A DNA stretch of 64,000 bases from the NCBI RefSeq assembly GCF_050003625.1, contig NC_134398.1:21614622-21678621 (forward strand), written 5' to 3'. The stretch comes from Haematobia irritans. Its lineage: Eukaryota > Arthropoda > Insecta > Diptera > Muscidae. Below are positions 11,876 to 21,954 of the stretch, piece after piece. Made by a program: the position numbers and the translations under genes. The notes beneath the pieces are model-generated. The model saw only the letters and a list, made by a program, of their open reading frames with translations, was not told the DNA's origin and made no database searches. Position 1 is the first letter of the stretch. Each line of letters starts with the position of its first letter.

Positions 11876-11992
11876 ACTTAAGCTAGTATACATTTTTCTA
11901 AGTGTAATCTATAAATGTCATATATGTATGTACATATAACCACAATTTCATGCAACTCCAGATTTTATCGTCAATATTTTTTGTCATTTCAG

Positions 11993-12873
11993 TTTTTGAT
12001 GTAAATGCAATGGCACATCCATTTATGGGTGGTCAATATAATATAACCAACCCAGTTGATACCTTGGGTCCCCTACATATACATAGCTTCTCGTCCCTTA
12101 TGGCGGTGGGAATGAATTTGTTTAATCACATGTTAGTTGTGACCCTCACTTCATATATGGTCTACAAATGTTGGCTTCTGGAATTTCAAAAGACAGCTTT
12201 ACATGCTCATTTATGTACAATTGGTGTAAGTATAAGATGCAGCGGTAAGGAAATTTTATGGTATATTGAATTTTTCTTTTTTTGTTTTATTTCCCCAGTT
12301 TGTCTTACTGATGGCTGAAGGTGTTATGGTACGCTACCGAGCAAATATACTATTTTCCGATTATACACCCGAGAGTAAAACTTTACTTCATGCCTTGTTA
12401 CAATTCATTGGTGGATTTCTTGGTATTATAGGAACTTTACAAAAATACTGGGGTAAAGAAATTCATTTCAAATCAAGGCATGCTAAGTTTGGTAAGATTT
12501 GTGATTTATCCATAATAGTAAGAAACTATTTTTTAATGGCATTTTTTGTTTGTGATTTCCAGGTTTGGCTGCCTGTATATTCTGTTTCATCAATTTTGTG
12601 GCTGGTTTTTGTGTATTGATACTACCTTCAACTCGTATGACCATGAAACTCATACACTCCTCATTGGGATTATTGACATTTGTTACTGGCATGTTAGCTC
12701 AAATCTTTGGCTATGATACTGGATTCTTTAATCGCAATTTCACCCACAAACGTTTGTTTAAATTTGTGACCTTTGTAATTTTGGTCATATCCATAATTGG
12801 ACCCTTTAAGGCAATGACCTATAAAATGCATTTAATCTTTTTTGGTAGTACTCCTCTACGTACAAATATGTGA
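11993..12873 (+). CDS. Cytochrome b561 domain protein, exons 2-4, copy 1
   Basis: Transmembrane di-heme electron-transfer protein of the cytochrome b561 family, most like the CYB561D1/D2 group (ascorbate-linked ferric or monodehydroascorbate reductases of endomembranes). Exons 11993-12225, 12299-12491 and 12563-12873 join in frame; donors are GTAAGT and GTAAGA, acceptors CCCCAG and TTCCAG. The four core histidines lie one per hydrophobic segment: HAHLCTIG, LLHALLQFIGG, SRHAKFGLAA and LIHSSLGLL. Six hydrophobic segments can be counted, the first being SFSSLMAVGMNLF onward. From the Met at 12010 the protein is 239 residues; an in-frame ATG at 11950 adds 20 hydrophobic residues but crosses a good acceptor (11992). 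With the candidate exon at 4944 it is 252. Stop TGA at 12871; AATAAA at 13004-13009. Physiological substrate not readable from sequence. Confidence 0.85.
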
Positions 12874-13329
12874 GATATCAAAGGCTGTGATTATTCAATT
12901 CATCCACAAAAAAATAACAAGGCCAAAATCTGTGATTGTTTTTAAGAGCATTAATGTTTTAGATTTATATACTACGTGTGAAATGCGAATGATTTCTTGT
13001 GAAAATAAAAAACATTACAATGATACATTGTTTGTAAAACTTTTTTATAAAGGAAAAAAGAGACCCGTTGTGCAATCTCTAGAGGTTTCGACCTCAGGAC
13101 TATCTAAAAAACTAGGCTGCAATCGGTCTATATGGGGGCTATATCCAAACAGGGACCGATACTCACCATTTGCGGCACACCTCCTTATGGTCCTAGAATA
13201 CCTCTAGATTTCCGATTTGAGGCAAATTGGGTAAAAATCATTTCCAATTTGTCAAAAATAATTGCTTTAATCTTATGTTATTTTTTTATTGAAATACTTT
13301 TATAGCATACTTTTAGGCGCCGCATTTGT

Positions 13330-14290
13330 AAAACTGGAGTATTTATTAAGGTGTGGATTAGAGGTGTGCACATGGCACGAAATTGTCGTGACTCACGACA
13401 ATGAAATTTGGTACATGGAGTTGGTATATGGTTCTTAACAATTTTGCAAAAATTGGTCCACATCAGTCCATAATTATATATAGCCCCCATATAAACCGAT
13501 CCCCAGATTTGACTTGCGGAGCCTCAAAGAGAAGCAAATTTCGTCCGATCAGGCTGAAATTTCGAACATGGTGTTGGTTTATAGTCTCTAACAACTATGC
13601 AAAACTTAGTCTAGATCGGTTCATAATTATATATAGCCCCCATATAAACCGATCCCCAGATTTGGCTTGCGGAGCCTCTAAGAGAAGCAAATTTCATCCG
13701 ATCCGGCTGAAATTTGGTACGTGGTGTTAGTACGTGGTCTCTAACAACCATGCAAAAATTGGTCCATATCGGTCAATAATTATATATAGCCTCCATATAA
13801 ACCGATCCCCCGATTTGGCTTGCGGAGCCTCAAAGAGTAGCAAATTTCATCCGATCCGGCTGAAATTTGGTACATGGAGATGGTATATGGTTCTTAACAA
13901 TTTTGCAAAAATAGGTCCACATCAGTCCATAATTATATATAGCCCCCATATAAACCGATCCCCAGATTTGACTTGCGGAGCCTCAAAGAGAAGCAAATTT
14001 CGTCCGATCAGGCTGGAATTTCGAACATGGTGTTGGTATATGGTCTCTAACAACTATGCAAAAATTGGTCCACATCGGTCCATAATTATATATAGCTCCC
14101 ATATAAACCGATCTCCATATTTGACCTCCGGAGCCTCTTGAAGGAGCAAAATTCATCCGATTCGGTTGAAATTTGGTACATTTCGCTAGTGTATGGTTCA
14201 TAACAATAATGCCAAAATTGGTCCGTATCGATCTATATTATGTATAGCCCCCAAATAAACCGGTCCCCAAACACAGAAAAAACGATTGCC
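13330..14290 (+). repeat. Family A tandem array in duplication copy 1
   Basis: About six ~155-bp units (TATAGCCCCCATATAAACCG, GATCCCCAGATTTG, GCGGAGCCTCAAAGAGAAGC). Compared with copy 2 (about 42030-43640) this array has fewer units and lacks about 430 bp corresponding to 42034-42480. At the deletion point a 21-bp interrupted palindrome (ATTGTCGTGA-C-TCACGACAAT, 13382-13402) remains. Confidence 0.8.
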
Positions 14291-14590
14291 ACTTGATTCA
14301 AAAATAATCTACAAAAATTTTATTGCCATAGAAAATGTCAAAATTTTATATTTCTATAGGAAAGTTTGCCAAATTTTATTTCTATAGAAAATTTTGTCAA
14401 CATTTTATGTCTTTACGAAATTTTGTCAAAATATCTACCAAAAATTTTATTTTAAAGAAAATTCAAAATTTTTTACTATAGAAAATTTTGTCAAAATTTT
14501 ATTACTACAGAAAATTTTGTCAACATTTTATTACTATACAAAATTTTGCAAGATTTCATTTCTATAGAATATTTTGTCAAAATTTTCTCA
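14291..14590. repeat. 29-bp units spanning the duplication junction
   Basis: GTC-orientation 29-bp monomers fill the end of copy 1 and the start of copy 2; the junction at 14433/14434 falls in them. The same type of repeat lies at the other end of copy 2 (43700-43910). Unequal exchange between such units is a simple explanation for the duplication. Confidence 0.75.
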
Positions 14591-15427
14591 AGGCAGATTT
14601 AGTAAGGTAGTTTTAGTATTACAAAAACAAAAATGTCAGTCGCCATATTGAAACTTTGATTGTCAGTCAAATTGAATTAAATTTCTCACTTGTTGTATAA
14701 TATGTTCAACAAGTTGGAAATTTAAAATAGAGAAAATCTGGAAATGATCGATGTATGCTTCGAAATATGATACAGTCTACAAGAATAATTGAAGTAATTC
14801 TTACCATCAATTATGAGGATAATTTATTTCGATACTTTTTTGTTATAAATTTAAAGCAAATTGAAAATTCAAAATTTTTGGTATAAAATAATTTTATTTT
14901 GAATTTTTATTTTTATTTGTCACAATTGTCTATTAAACATTGGCGTAGCTAGCAACATTTTCGTAGGGGGTAAAAGCTACGATGTGTACTCATTGTGAAG
15001 ATACTTCAAAAAGAGAAAAAAATAAATTCTTATAGATGGGAAGAAACCATAATATTTACTTCAATGATATATAATCATGATTTGAAGAAATACTGAATGG
15101 TATTTGGTAGGGGGAGATGAAAAACCCATAAAACCCCTTTAGCTACGCCTATGCCATTAAGCAGATACCGACAATCAAAGTTCTGCTCAAATGAAAAAAT
15201 TGTAATCATCTGATAGCTTGAAACTACCTTCCTAAATATACATTGAATTTTCTATAGAATATTTTACAAAATTACCAGCAGTTGGCATTAGCTCAAGAGA
15301 ATTGAGAGAGTACCAAATAAGAGAATACCAAACTGCTGAGATATGGGTAATTTGTGTGATTGCTTTACTACGGTGTTTTCGAGAGACCAACACTCATACT
15401 AACAAACACCTACAGTCGTCGGATGCA

Positions 15428-16190
15428 AGTTTTGTAAATCCGATTAAAACACGGTTTATTTCATTCGGTATTTAATAATAAAATGAACTTTATTATTGAT
15501 AATTATTTTATCCAGTATTTAATAATAAAATGAACTTTATTATTGATAATTATTTTATCCAGTATTTAATAATAAAATGAACTTTATTATTGATAATTAT
15601 TTTATCCGGAGCTTTACGTCCGAATATTACTACGAGTCTTTAACAACTGACTAATCATGGCACTAGAAGGTTTTGTCCAAGGGATAGTCTATTATAATTT
15701 TCTTTGTTCTTCATTATAAACAATATCCATCGGCAATAGACAAAGACGATGGATTGTCGATGCATAATTGCATCATCTATGCATTTTATGCTGATATGCA
15801 AATAAATATGAAGACAAAGGATGATCCAATGGTCATTCTTTGTGTTAAAAAAAAAAATGAATTTCACAATTTAATTTTCGGCTGTATAAACAAATATTAA
15901 GCAAAGAATGATCTAGCGGTCATTCTTTGTGATCAAATTTCAAACAGAATAAAAAAGACAAAGAATGATCTAATGGTCATTCTTTGTGATTTAAAGAAAA
16001 TGAATTTCACAATTTAATGAAATTTAATGTTTAGATGCAAAAACTGCATCGGCCAAAAATAAAAGGAAAATTAAGTAAACAAATATGCAATTTAGATCTA
16101 TGCCGCTATTAGATCTATGCCGCTAATGACAAAGGCGAAATAGATATATTAGAGTGAGGTATATGGGGATCATGGGGATCACATATAACT
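15428..16190 (-). repeat. Errantivirus 3' LTR (763 bp)
   Basis: Complete LTR. Internal features on the plus strand: three direct ~47-bp repeats (AGTATTTAATAATAAAATGA start, about 15461-15608) and three near-identical hairpins with CAAAGAATGA/TCATTCTTTG arms (15814-15842, 15902-15931, 15959-15988). The env reading frame runs 76 nt into it. Differences from the other LTR seen by eye: A/T in the third 47-bp repeat (22106) and G/C at 16135 versus 39734. Confidence 0.93.
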
Positions 16191-17665
16191 TCCCCTCCGT
16201 TAAAATTCGAGTCCCTTCGAATGCCATAATAATAATATAATTTTTTAATAGAATAATATAATATACATATGGTTAATAAAATGTATATAATATAAAAGTT
16301 ATAATGAGTTTTCCTATTTTCTACATACTCTTGTATTTCATTTATAGTAGTAAAATTTATTTTTGGTAATATTTCTGTAAGATTATTAGGTAATGTATTA
16401 AAGTTTGGTATAATGGGCCTTATGCGGCTTACATATTTTTTTACTTTAAATGTGTTTATTATTACTTCACAATTTTCAATAGAGACAATATAATGCCCTA
16501 TTAACGGGTAAGTATAGTTGGAACATGTGTCATATAACGTGTCATTAATATTAATTAGGACTAAGTTTCCCAAATCTAATTCATTTATTTCGACTTTATT
16601 TTGTAGTATTCTGGTACAATTTTCATATTCATTTTTTAGTATGCTTGTAATACATTTGTTTGCGATTTCCATTTTATTTAAAACATTTTCATTACTTACA
16701 ACATATGTTACATTATCAATGGTTACAATTTTCTTTGTTTCGATGTTAAGTTGCATTTTATTTGCATTGGGTATGGGTATAATTATCTTAGTTTCATATT
16801 TTTCTTTTAAGATCTCTGGTATGGACAGAACAAAGACTATTTTTTGTTGACCAATACGGCCCAAGTTACATTTTAAATATTTCAATTTAGAACTATCAAT
16901 ATCGAAATGGTCAATTTCTTCATTTGTCAAGAAAAATCTACTGGGTATATTCAATTTGGACATCATAACATTTTCCTGTACTTGTTCAACTTTGTTCCTT
17001 ATTTCATTTATTAATATTGCAAAATTATTATACTTAGTCACCTTTAAATTTTCCTCTATAGCGTTAGTATAGGTTTTATTGAACAAAACCTTGTTCTGCT
17101 CTAAAATGAGTCTTACATTTTGTAAGTAAGTCTGCATTTCTGTATTTACTTTGACTTGTTTGTTCAAGTTATTTATAATATTCCTTTGGTTAAAATCAAT
17201 TTTTGAAAAATGTTCTTCTATTCTGTTTCTGTCTTCGTCATCCATACTTCCGAAAATCCAATTTATAGCTCTACCACCTATATTGATTAGTCCTCTTTTG
17301 TGTCTAGTACCATTGGCAATGTGTAATTTTAATGTTGATAATTGATGTTCTAATTCCGAAATTTTCTTATAAAGATTTAGAGTTAACCAGCCGTCATTTA
17401 TTTGGAAATGTTGGGATATCCCATTTTTTACTTTCTCGATTGTATCGGAGAAGTCCCCGAGGTCTATGACATGTATTAATTCATTGTATCCGCTTATAAT
17501 ATCAAGGGGCTCCCCTTGTAGGATAGTGTATCCTGCTTGAGTTTCAATTTTGCGAATCTGTACATCCCCATTACTGTGGGATATCAATTCGAATATTAAC
17601 GTCATCACGATGATCCATCGAAACGTCTTCTGCAAAAGTTTTGAACGGTCTTTTAATGTTTGCAA
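16115..17665 (-). CDS. env: Errantivirus envelope glycoprotein
   Basis: 516-residue type I membrane protein of the insect errantivirus Env group, distantly related to baculovirus F fusion proteins. Visible features: an N-terminal hydrophobic signal segment (about residues 17-30), a furin-type cleavage site RHKR at 121-124, and a Gly/Ile-rich fusion-peptide-like stretch directly after it. Several NxS/T sites and a hydrophobic transmembrane anchor near residues 457-478 precede a basic cytoplasmic tail. The frame overlaps the end of pol by 95 nt; in gypsy relatives Env is made from a spliced subgenomic RNA. The last ~25 codons lie in the 3' LTR. No internal stop is seen. Whether it is expressed or fusogenic cannot be told. 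Confidence 0.92.
   Translation of the reverse strand: MQTLKDRSKLLQKTFRWIIVMTLIFELISHSNGDVQIRKIETQAGYTILQGEPLDIISGYNELIHVIDLGDFSDTIEKVKNGISQHFQINDGWLTLNLYKKISELEHQLSTLKLHIANGTRHKRGLINIGGRAINWIFGSMDDEDRNRIEEHFSKIDFNQRNIINNLNKQVKVNTEMQTYLQNVRLILEQNKVLFNKTYTNAIEENLKVTKYNNFAILINEIRNKVEQVQENVMMSKLNIPSRFFLTNEEIDHFDIDSSKLKYLKCNLGRIGQQKIVFVLSIPEILKEKYETKIIIPIPNANKMQLNIETKKIVTIDNVTYVVSNENVLNKMEIANKCITSILKNEYENCTRILQNKVEINELDLGNLVLININDTLYDTCSNYTYPLIGHYIVSIENCEVIINTFKVKKYVSRIRPIIPNFNTLPNNLTEILPKINFTTINEIQEYVENRKTHYNFYIIYILLTICILYYSIKKLYYYYGIRRDSNFNGGEVICDPHDPHIPHSNISISPLSLAA
16191..16198 (-). other. Polypurine tract of the errantivirus
   Basis: In element sense GGAGGGGA sits directly before the LTR start AGTTATATG, the position and composition of the plus-strand primer. 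Confidence 0.75.
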
Positions 17666-20663
17666 GATCTATATTATTTGGATTGTTAAAATTGTATTTT
17701 AAAAATCGTTTTGCGGTCTTTTGTCTCTGCGCTAATGGATTTTTTGTATATATATTTCTATCATTATATATGGGTATTTCTTCCCTTTTTTGATTAATTC
17801 TGTTAATTGCATCAGATTTTTTCTTTCTCATATATTCAGTAACCTGCTTGAAGTCAATATCATTTCGATTGAGAAAATCAATTGGTTTCTTATTTGTTGT
17901 AGTATGAATTGTATTGTTGTAGAACCCTATAGCCCTGATAACTAATTCTTCTATATCAATATTTTCATTATTCCGTTTTAAGATCCGTATGTGTTCTAAG
18001 AGGCTTGAGTGCATACGCTCAATATCTGAATTCCCCGTATGGGAGTGCGGTGTGGTAAAATGGGTGTTAATTCCCTGTTCCCTACAAAACATTTTAATCA
18101 AGGCATTATTAAATTCATTGTCCATTATTAGCAGTTCGGGTTTACCAAGGAGAGCAATTCTTTTTTCTAATTTAACTTTTATCGTACACATATTTTTATC
18201 CGATACTTTGTGTACAGAACCCAATTTAGTGAATCTATCAATTGTTGTTAGGAAATATGTTTTATGAATTTGAAAGATGTCCATATGGACTATCATGTTA
18301 GGTCTTTCTGGCGTAACTGTATGATTAAATAATTTTTTAAATGGTTTTCGTTCATATTTATTTTCGTTACATATTCTACACGTATTTATATATTTATTGA
18401 CATGTCGGATTAAATTCGGGAAAAAGTATTTGTAACGAATTTCTTCAAAATTTTCAAGGATTCCCCTATGATTGGTGTCAATATGAGTAGTTTCAATAAT
18501 ATTATACAAATCCTCTTCGGAATGGACGTCAGTTGCTAACTTTGCACACAGAACAAATTTTATATCTGGAACGCTACTGAAAAGCAGGTTGAGTTTTTGT
18601 TTTATTATTTCGCAAGATTGATCACTTAATTCTGAATATACGCCAATCTTTCCTTTCTTAATTACGCGCCTAAGCACGTCGTTCAGATAATGTTCATTTC
18701 CCAGGTCCGTTTCGGAAAGGTACAGTATTTTATATTTTCCATAAAGAGTCTCTAATTCCACAAGTTTTTCTTTCATTATTCTTATTTGATACCGATATTT
18801 ATTTACTATAGAAGCGCTTTCAATAAAAATATTTCGTTGGTCCACCTCAGGATCATTTGTCAAGTAAAATAATGATTTTATATTCAATTCATCTGAATTT
18901 TTATTCTCATGTTCAATACGGCTTAAGAAGTCTGCCACTTTGTTGTCTTTACCCTTCAAGTATTCTATTTCATAGTCATATTCTGCCAGTTTTATCCGCC
19001 ATCTTATTAGCCTGGAATTGGGCTCCTTCAAGGAAGCCAACCATCTTAACGGTTGATGGTCAGTACGAATCAAAAACTTTGTTCCAAAGAGGTAAGGCCT
19101 AAAATATTTGGTTGCCCATACAATTGATAATAATTCTTTTTCGATAGTACTGTAATTTTTCTCATGATTATTAAGAGTCCTACTGGCGTAACAAATTGGT
19201 CTATCATTTTGACTCAGAACGGCCCCCAATGCGGAATTACTTGAGTCCGTGGTCAATACAAATTTTTTGTCAAAATCCGGATATGCAAGTAATGGTGGAT
19301 TTGTAATTATTTTTTTCAATTTATTAAAAGATTCTATATACAGGGGGTCTTTTACATTCAGCTTAGCATCTTTCTTTAGATATTTTATAATTGGTGAAGC
19401 TATTGATGAATAATTTTTTATAAACTTCCTATAATAGCCTGTTATTCCCAAAAAGGATTTTATTTTCTTCTGGGTGTCAGGAATAGGAAGTTTTTCTATT
19501 GCTTCAATTTTTGAAGGACATGGTTTTAAGCCATCTTGGGAAACTATATGCCCCAAAAACGCTGTTTCTTTCGATAAGAAATTACATTTATTTAATTGAA
19601 CTTTTAAATTATATTTGTTCAGGGTTTCGAAAATTTTCGTTAGACTGTCAAAGTGTTCCTCCAAGGACGTTGAAAATACCAAAATATCGTCCATATAAAT
19701 TACACATATTTTATTAATATAGTCTCTTAATACGTGATTCATCATACGTTGGAATGTAGCGGGAGCATTTTTAAGTCCAAAAGGCATTCTGATGAATTCA
19801 AAATGTCCCATTGGTGTAGAAAACGCCGTTTTCTCAATGTCCCTTTCATCCATCATAATCTGATGAAACCCTTTAGCAAGATCTATTGTAGAGAAATATT
19901 GCGCCCGTCCCAATTTATCAAATAACGAGTCAATATTTGGGATAGGAAATTTGTCGTCAATTGTAACAGCATTTAATGCTCGGTAATCGATCACCAATCT
20001 CCATTTTTGTTGGCCGTCGTTACCTACTTTTTTAGGGACTATCCAAAGGGGAGAATTATAAGGCGATTTACTCGGCCTAATTACTCCCTGTTCTAGCATA
20101 TCCCTTATTTGTTTTTCAATTTCTCTCTCATGAACTTTCGGATATCTATATATTTTAGAGAAAATTGGTTTATTGGTCGTGGTAATAATTGAGTGTTTCA
20201 CATCAGTGGACATAGGCAAGGACTGTCCCTCAAAATAGAACGTATTTTTAAATGTACTTAAAAATTTGTCCAGCCTTTTCCCTTCTTCATTATTCATAAA
20301 CTTTGGAACATTTATGTCACAACTCTCACTACTTAAAATTTCTAAAACCGTTATATCCTCATAATGGATTCGAGGTTGATGTTGGTTCAAGTATATGATT
20401 GTATTATCAATTAATAGAAGCATATTTGTAAAGTCAATGATTACACCCATTGGCACTAATACATTATTACCAATAATACAATCAAATGGTTTATTATTTA
20501 AATTCATTAATTTAATTGTCATTGTTTCGCCACTCCGATTAAACTCGGTTGGTACTCCAATGATAATTTCTTCGCTAATTATTGTGCTCCCTGTCAATGT
20601 GTTTACTTTTAAATGTTTTCCTCTTTTTGAAAATTTGGCCCCAAACATCCTATAATCGCCCAC
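17571..20663 (-). CDS. pol: Errantivirus Pol polyprotein (PR-RT-RNaseH-IN)
   Basis: Polyprotein of a Ty3/gypsy element. The frame continues upstream of 20663 (a GTG codon) to about 20790 in the -1 frame of gag; there it carries the aspartic protease motif LIDCGAA, with Cys in place of the usual Thr/Ser after Asp. Numbering from 20663: RT with WRLVIDYRALN at 221-231 and catalytic YMDD at 323-326; RNase H with TDSS near 466 and RTDHQPLRWL; integrase zinc region with HRG...CRIC, then catalytic D (HMDIF), D (IMDNEF) and E (DIERMHS). Intact over its length. It most likely arises by -1 frameshifting from gag. Confidence 0.93.
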   Translation of the reverse strand: MGDYRMFGAKFSKRGKHLKVNTLTGSTIISEEIIIGVPTEFNRSGETMTIKLMNLNNKPFDCIIGNNVLVPMGVIIDFTNMLLLIDNTIIYLNQHQPRIHYEDITVLEILSSESCDINVPKFMNNEEGKRLDKFLSTFKNTFYFEGQSLPMSTDVKHSIITTTNKPIFSKIYRYPKVHEREIEKQIRDMLEQGVIRPSKSPYNSPLWIVPKKVGNDGQQKWRLVIDYRALNAVTIDDKFPIPNIDSLFDKLGRAQYFSTIDLAKGFHQIMMDERDIEKTAFSTPMGHFEFIRMPFGLKNAPATFQRMMNHVLRDYINKICVIYMDDILVFSTSLEEHFDSLTKIFETLNKYNLKVQLNKCNFLSKETAFLGHIVSQDGLKPCPSKIEAIEKLPIPDTQKKIKSFLGITGYYRKFIKNYSSIASPIIKYLKKDAKLNVKDPLYIESFNKLKKIITNPPLLAYPDFDKKFVLTTDSSNSALGAVLSQNDRPICYASRTLNNHEKNYSTIEKELLSIVWATKYFRPYLFGTKFLIRTDHQPLRWLASLKEPNSRLIRWRIKLAEYDYEIEYLKGKDNKVADFLSRIEHENKNSDELNIKSLFYLTNDPEVDQRNIFIESASIVNKYRYQIRIMKEKLVELETLYGKYKILYLSETDLGNEHYLNDVLRRVIKKGKIGVYSELSDQSCEIIKQKLNLLFSSVPDIKFVLCAKLATDVHSEEDLYNIIETTHIDTNHRGILENFEEIRYKYFFPNLIRHVNKYINTCRICNENKYERKPFKKLFNHTVTPERPNMIVHMDIFQIHKTYFLTTIDRFTKLGSVHKVSDKNMCTIKVKLEKRIALLGKPELLIMDNEFNNALIKMFCREQGINTHFTTPHSHTGNSDIERMHSSLLEHIRILKRNNENIDIEELVIRAIGFYNNTIHTTTNKKPIDFLNRNDIDFKQVTEYMRKKKSDAINRINQKREEIPIYNDRNIYTKNPLAQRQKTAKRFLKYNFNNPNNIDLANIKRPFKTFAEDVSMDHRDDVNIRIDIPQ

Positions 20664-20725
20664 CGTTGTGGCAGCACCACAGTCAATAAGGCATCTAGCT
20701 TTAATGCCCCCAATCGTTAAGGGTA

Positions 20726-21493
20726 TTATTGGTAAGTAGGATTTTGAGGCTGTGTATGAAAATTTTGACTGGTTCCCATGTTACCAACTTCCATGGGTTC
20801 TGGATTTTGAAAATTATTTGTATTATCATTGTTATAATTATTATTATTATATCCATAAGATATCTGATTATACTGTCGATTGTGGTTTTTGTTTTGTCCA
20901 TACCTTTTTTGTTCATAATGCTTTTTTGTATTTTTTTGTTTCCCTTTTATATATATGTCGTCTAATAGGCCATTCTCAATATAATAATCGATGGCCATAG
21001 CTATTGACTCTATATTATTTTGAATTAACAAACTTTTAATATATAATGGTAAGGAGTTTAGATAAATATTAAATATCGTCTTATTATTTTCTGCCGGAGA
21101 AAACATAACGTTCTCCGGGTCTAAACTAAATTTTCTATTCATTTTATTTAAAATGTCACTTAATTTATCGTGGAGCTCGCTTAAGCTGTTGGCGTTTACA
21201 TTTAAAGCATCGTTCCTTAATTTGAAAAAAGAGTCCTTTACCCCAAACTCCTGTTTGAGTTTCGATATGATTTGTTCCCATGAGGGTTGCACCAGAGTCT
21301 CGACTGCCTCCAATGCCCTACCCTGTATTTTGTTCGCCAATACGGTCTTTATAGTAGGTTTATGTTCATCACTTACCAGTGACAATATGAGGTTTATATC
21401 CCTTAAGAAATTGCTGATATGGTACCCACTCTCTCCATTGAAAGCGGGGATGTTTCGGGCTCCCCTGAGCCCTTCAGCCAGCGTTAATGCCAT
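20726..21493 (-). CDS. gag: Errantivirus Gag
   Basis: 255-residue capsid precursor. The N-terminal half (about 1-170) has the helical, charged pattern of gypsy-group Gag (PAFNGESGYHISNFLRDINL onward). The C-terminal third is Asn, Tyr, Gln and Lys-rich without a CCHC knuckle, as is common in errantiviruses, where basic residues bind RNA. The ATG at 21493 follows a long A-rich leader. A slippery-type heptamer AAATTTT (plus positions 20759-20765, read on the minus strand in the gag frame as A AAT TTT) lies in the gag/pol overlap. Confidence 0.88.
   Translation of the reverse strand: MALTLAEGLRGARNIPAFNGESGYHISNFLRDINLILSLVSDEHKPTIKTVLANKIQGRALEAVETLVQPSWEQIISKLKQEFGVKDSFFKLRNDALNVNANSLSELHDKLSDILNKMNRKFSLDPENVMFSPAENNKTIFNIYLNSLPLYIKSLLIQNNIESIAMAIDYYIENGLLDDIYIKGKQKNTKKHYEQKRYGQNKNHNRQYNQISYGYNNNNYNNDNTNNFQNPEPMEVGNMGTSQNFHTQPQNPTYQ
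20759..20765 (-). promoter_or_regulatory. Possible -1 frameshift heptamer, errantivirus gag/pol
   Basis: In element sense A AAT TTT fits the X XXY YYZ rule in the gag frame. The pol frame is open from about 20790 down, and the gag stop is at 20726-20728, so slippage here would make Gag-Pol. No strong downstream stem was found by eye. Confidence 0.5.
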
Positions 21494-21511
21494 TCCAAGT
21501 ATTTTTGTAAT

Positions 21512-21930
21512 ATGTTGAAATCAGGGAAAAAAAAAATTTTTGTATTTCACTTTCTGTTGTTTCAGTGTTTTTTTTTTTATTTTCTTTTTCGTAGTTTATA
21601 TGCGGAAAAAGATTTTTTTTTTTTTATTTCACCTTTTTGTTGTTTCAGTGTTTTTTTTTTTTTATTATTTTCTTTTTTCGTAATTTATAAGTGCAAAAAT
21701 AAATTTTGGTTCACTTTTCATCATTTTTTTTTTCTTTTGTTTTTTTTTTTTTTGTTTTCAGTACTTTTATTTTTTATTAACTTTTTTTTTTATATGCAGG
21801 AGTAAACATTTGTTGAAAAACAAGGAAAAAAAAAATTTCACTTTTCGTTTCCTTTTTTTTTCAGTGTCCTTTTTTTTATTTTTTTTTTATTATATGCGGG
21901 AGTAAAAGTTCTTCTAGGATTCAACTTTTC
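21512..21930 (-). repeat. Errantivirus A-rich leader with degenerate repeats
   Basis: On the plus strand a T-rich tract with about four diverged units of 80-125 bp, each running TTCACTTT...TTTCAGT, then long T runs, then TTTATATGCGG or a variant and AGTAAA (starts near 21545, 21629, 21711 and 21836). In element sense this is an A-rich 5' untranslated leader between primer site and gag. Frames across it are meaningless. Confidence 0.7.
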
Positions 21931-21933
21931 ACT

Positions 21934-21954
21934 TTGAATCCTACCGACTGCGCC
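21934..21954 (-). other. Errantivirus primer binding site (tRNA-Ser type)
   Basis: In element sense GGCGCAGTCGGTAGGATTC directly follows the LTR end ACT. It is nearly complementary to the 3' end of insect serine tRNA, the primer used by 17.6/297-type elements. Confidence 0.8.

Larger units (their letters stand above)
10219..14433. repeat. Segmental duplication, copy 1
   Basis: 4.2-kb unit repeated directly downstream as 14434-43803 (about 5.0 kb once the 24-kb nested insertion 15428-39793 is removed). Shared landmarks in the same order: the TCTACCAAAAATTTTATT start, GTCAGTCGCCATATTGAAA, CATTTTCGTAGGGGG, a degraded SINE head (GCAAGGCGGGCATGC at 11295), the MITE, cytochrome b561 exons 2-4, and a family A array. 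Copy 1 is directly continuous with the start of copy 2 at GTCAAAATA/TCTACC (14433/14434), so this is a head-to-tail tandem duplication with a breakpoint inside 29-bp repeat sequence. Confidence 0.9.

Noticed and set aside
12483..12692. Minus-strand frame over cytochrome b561 exons (also 41111-41320)
   Set aside because: Shadow of the real plus-strand exons.
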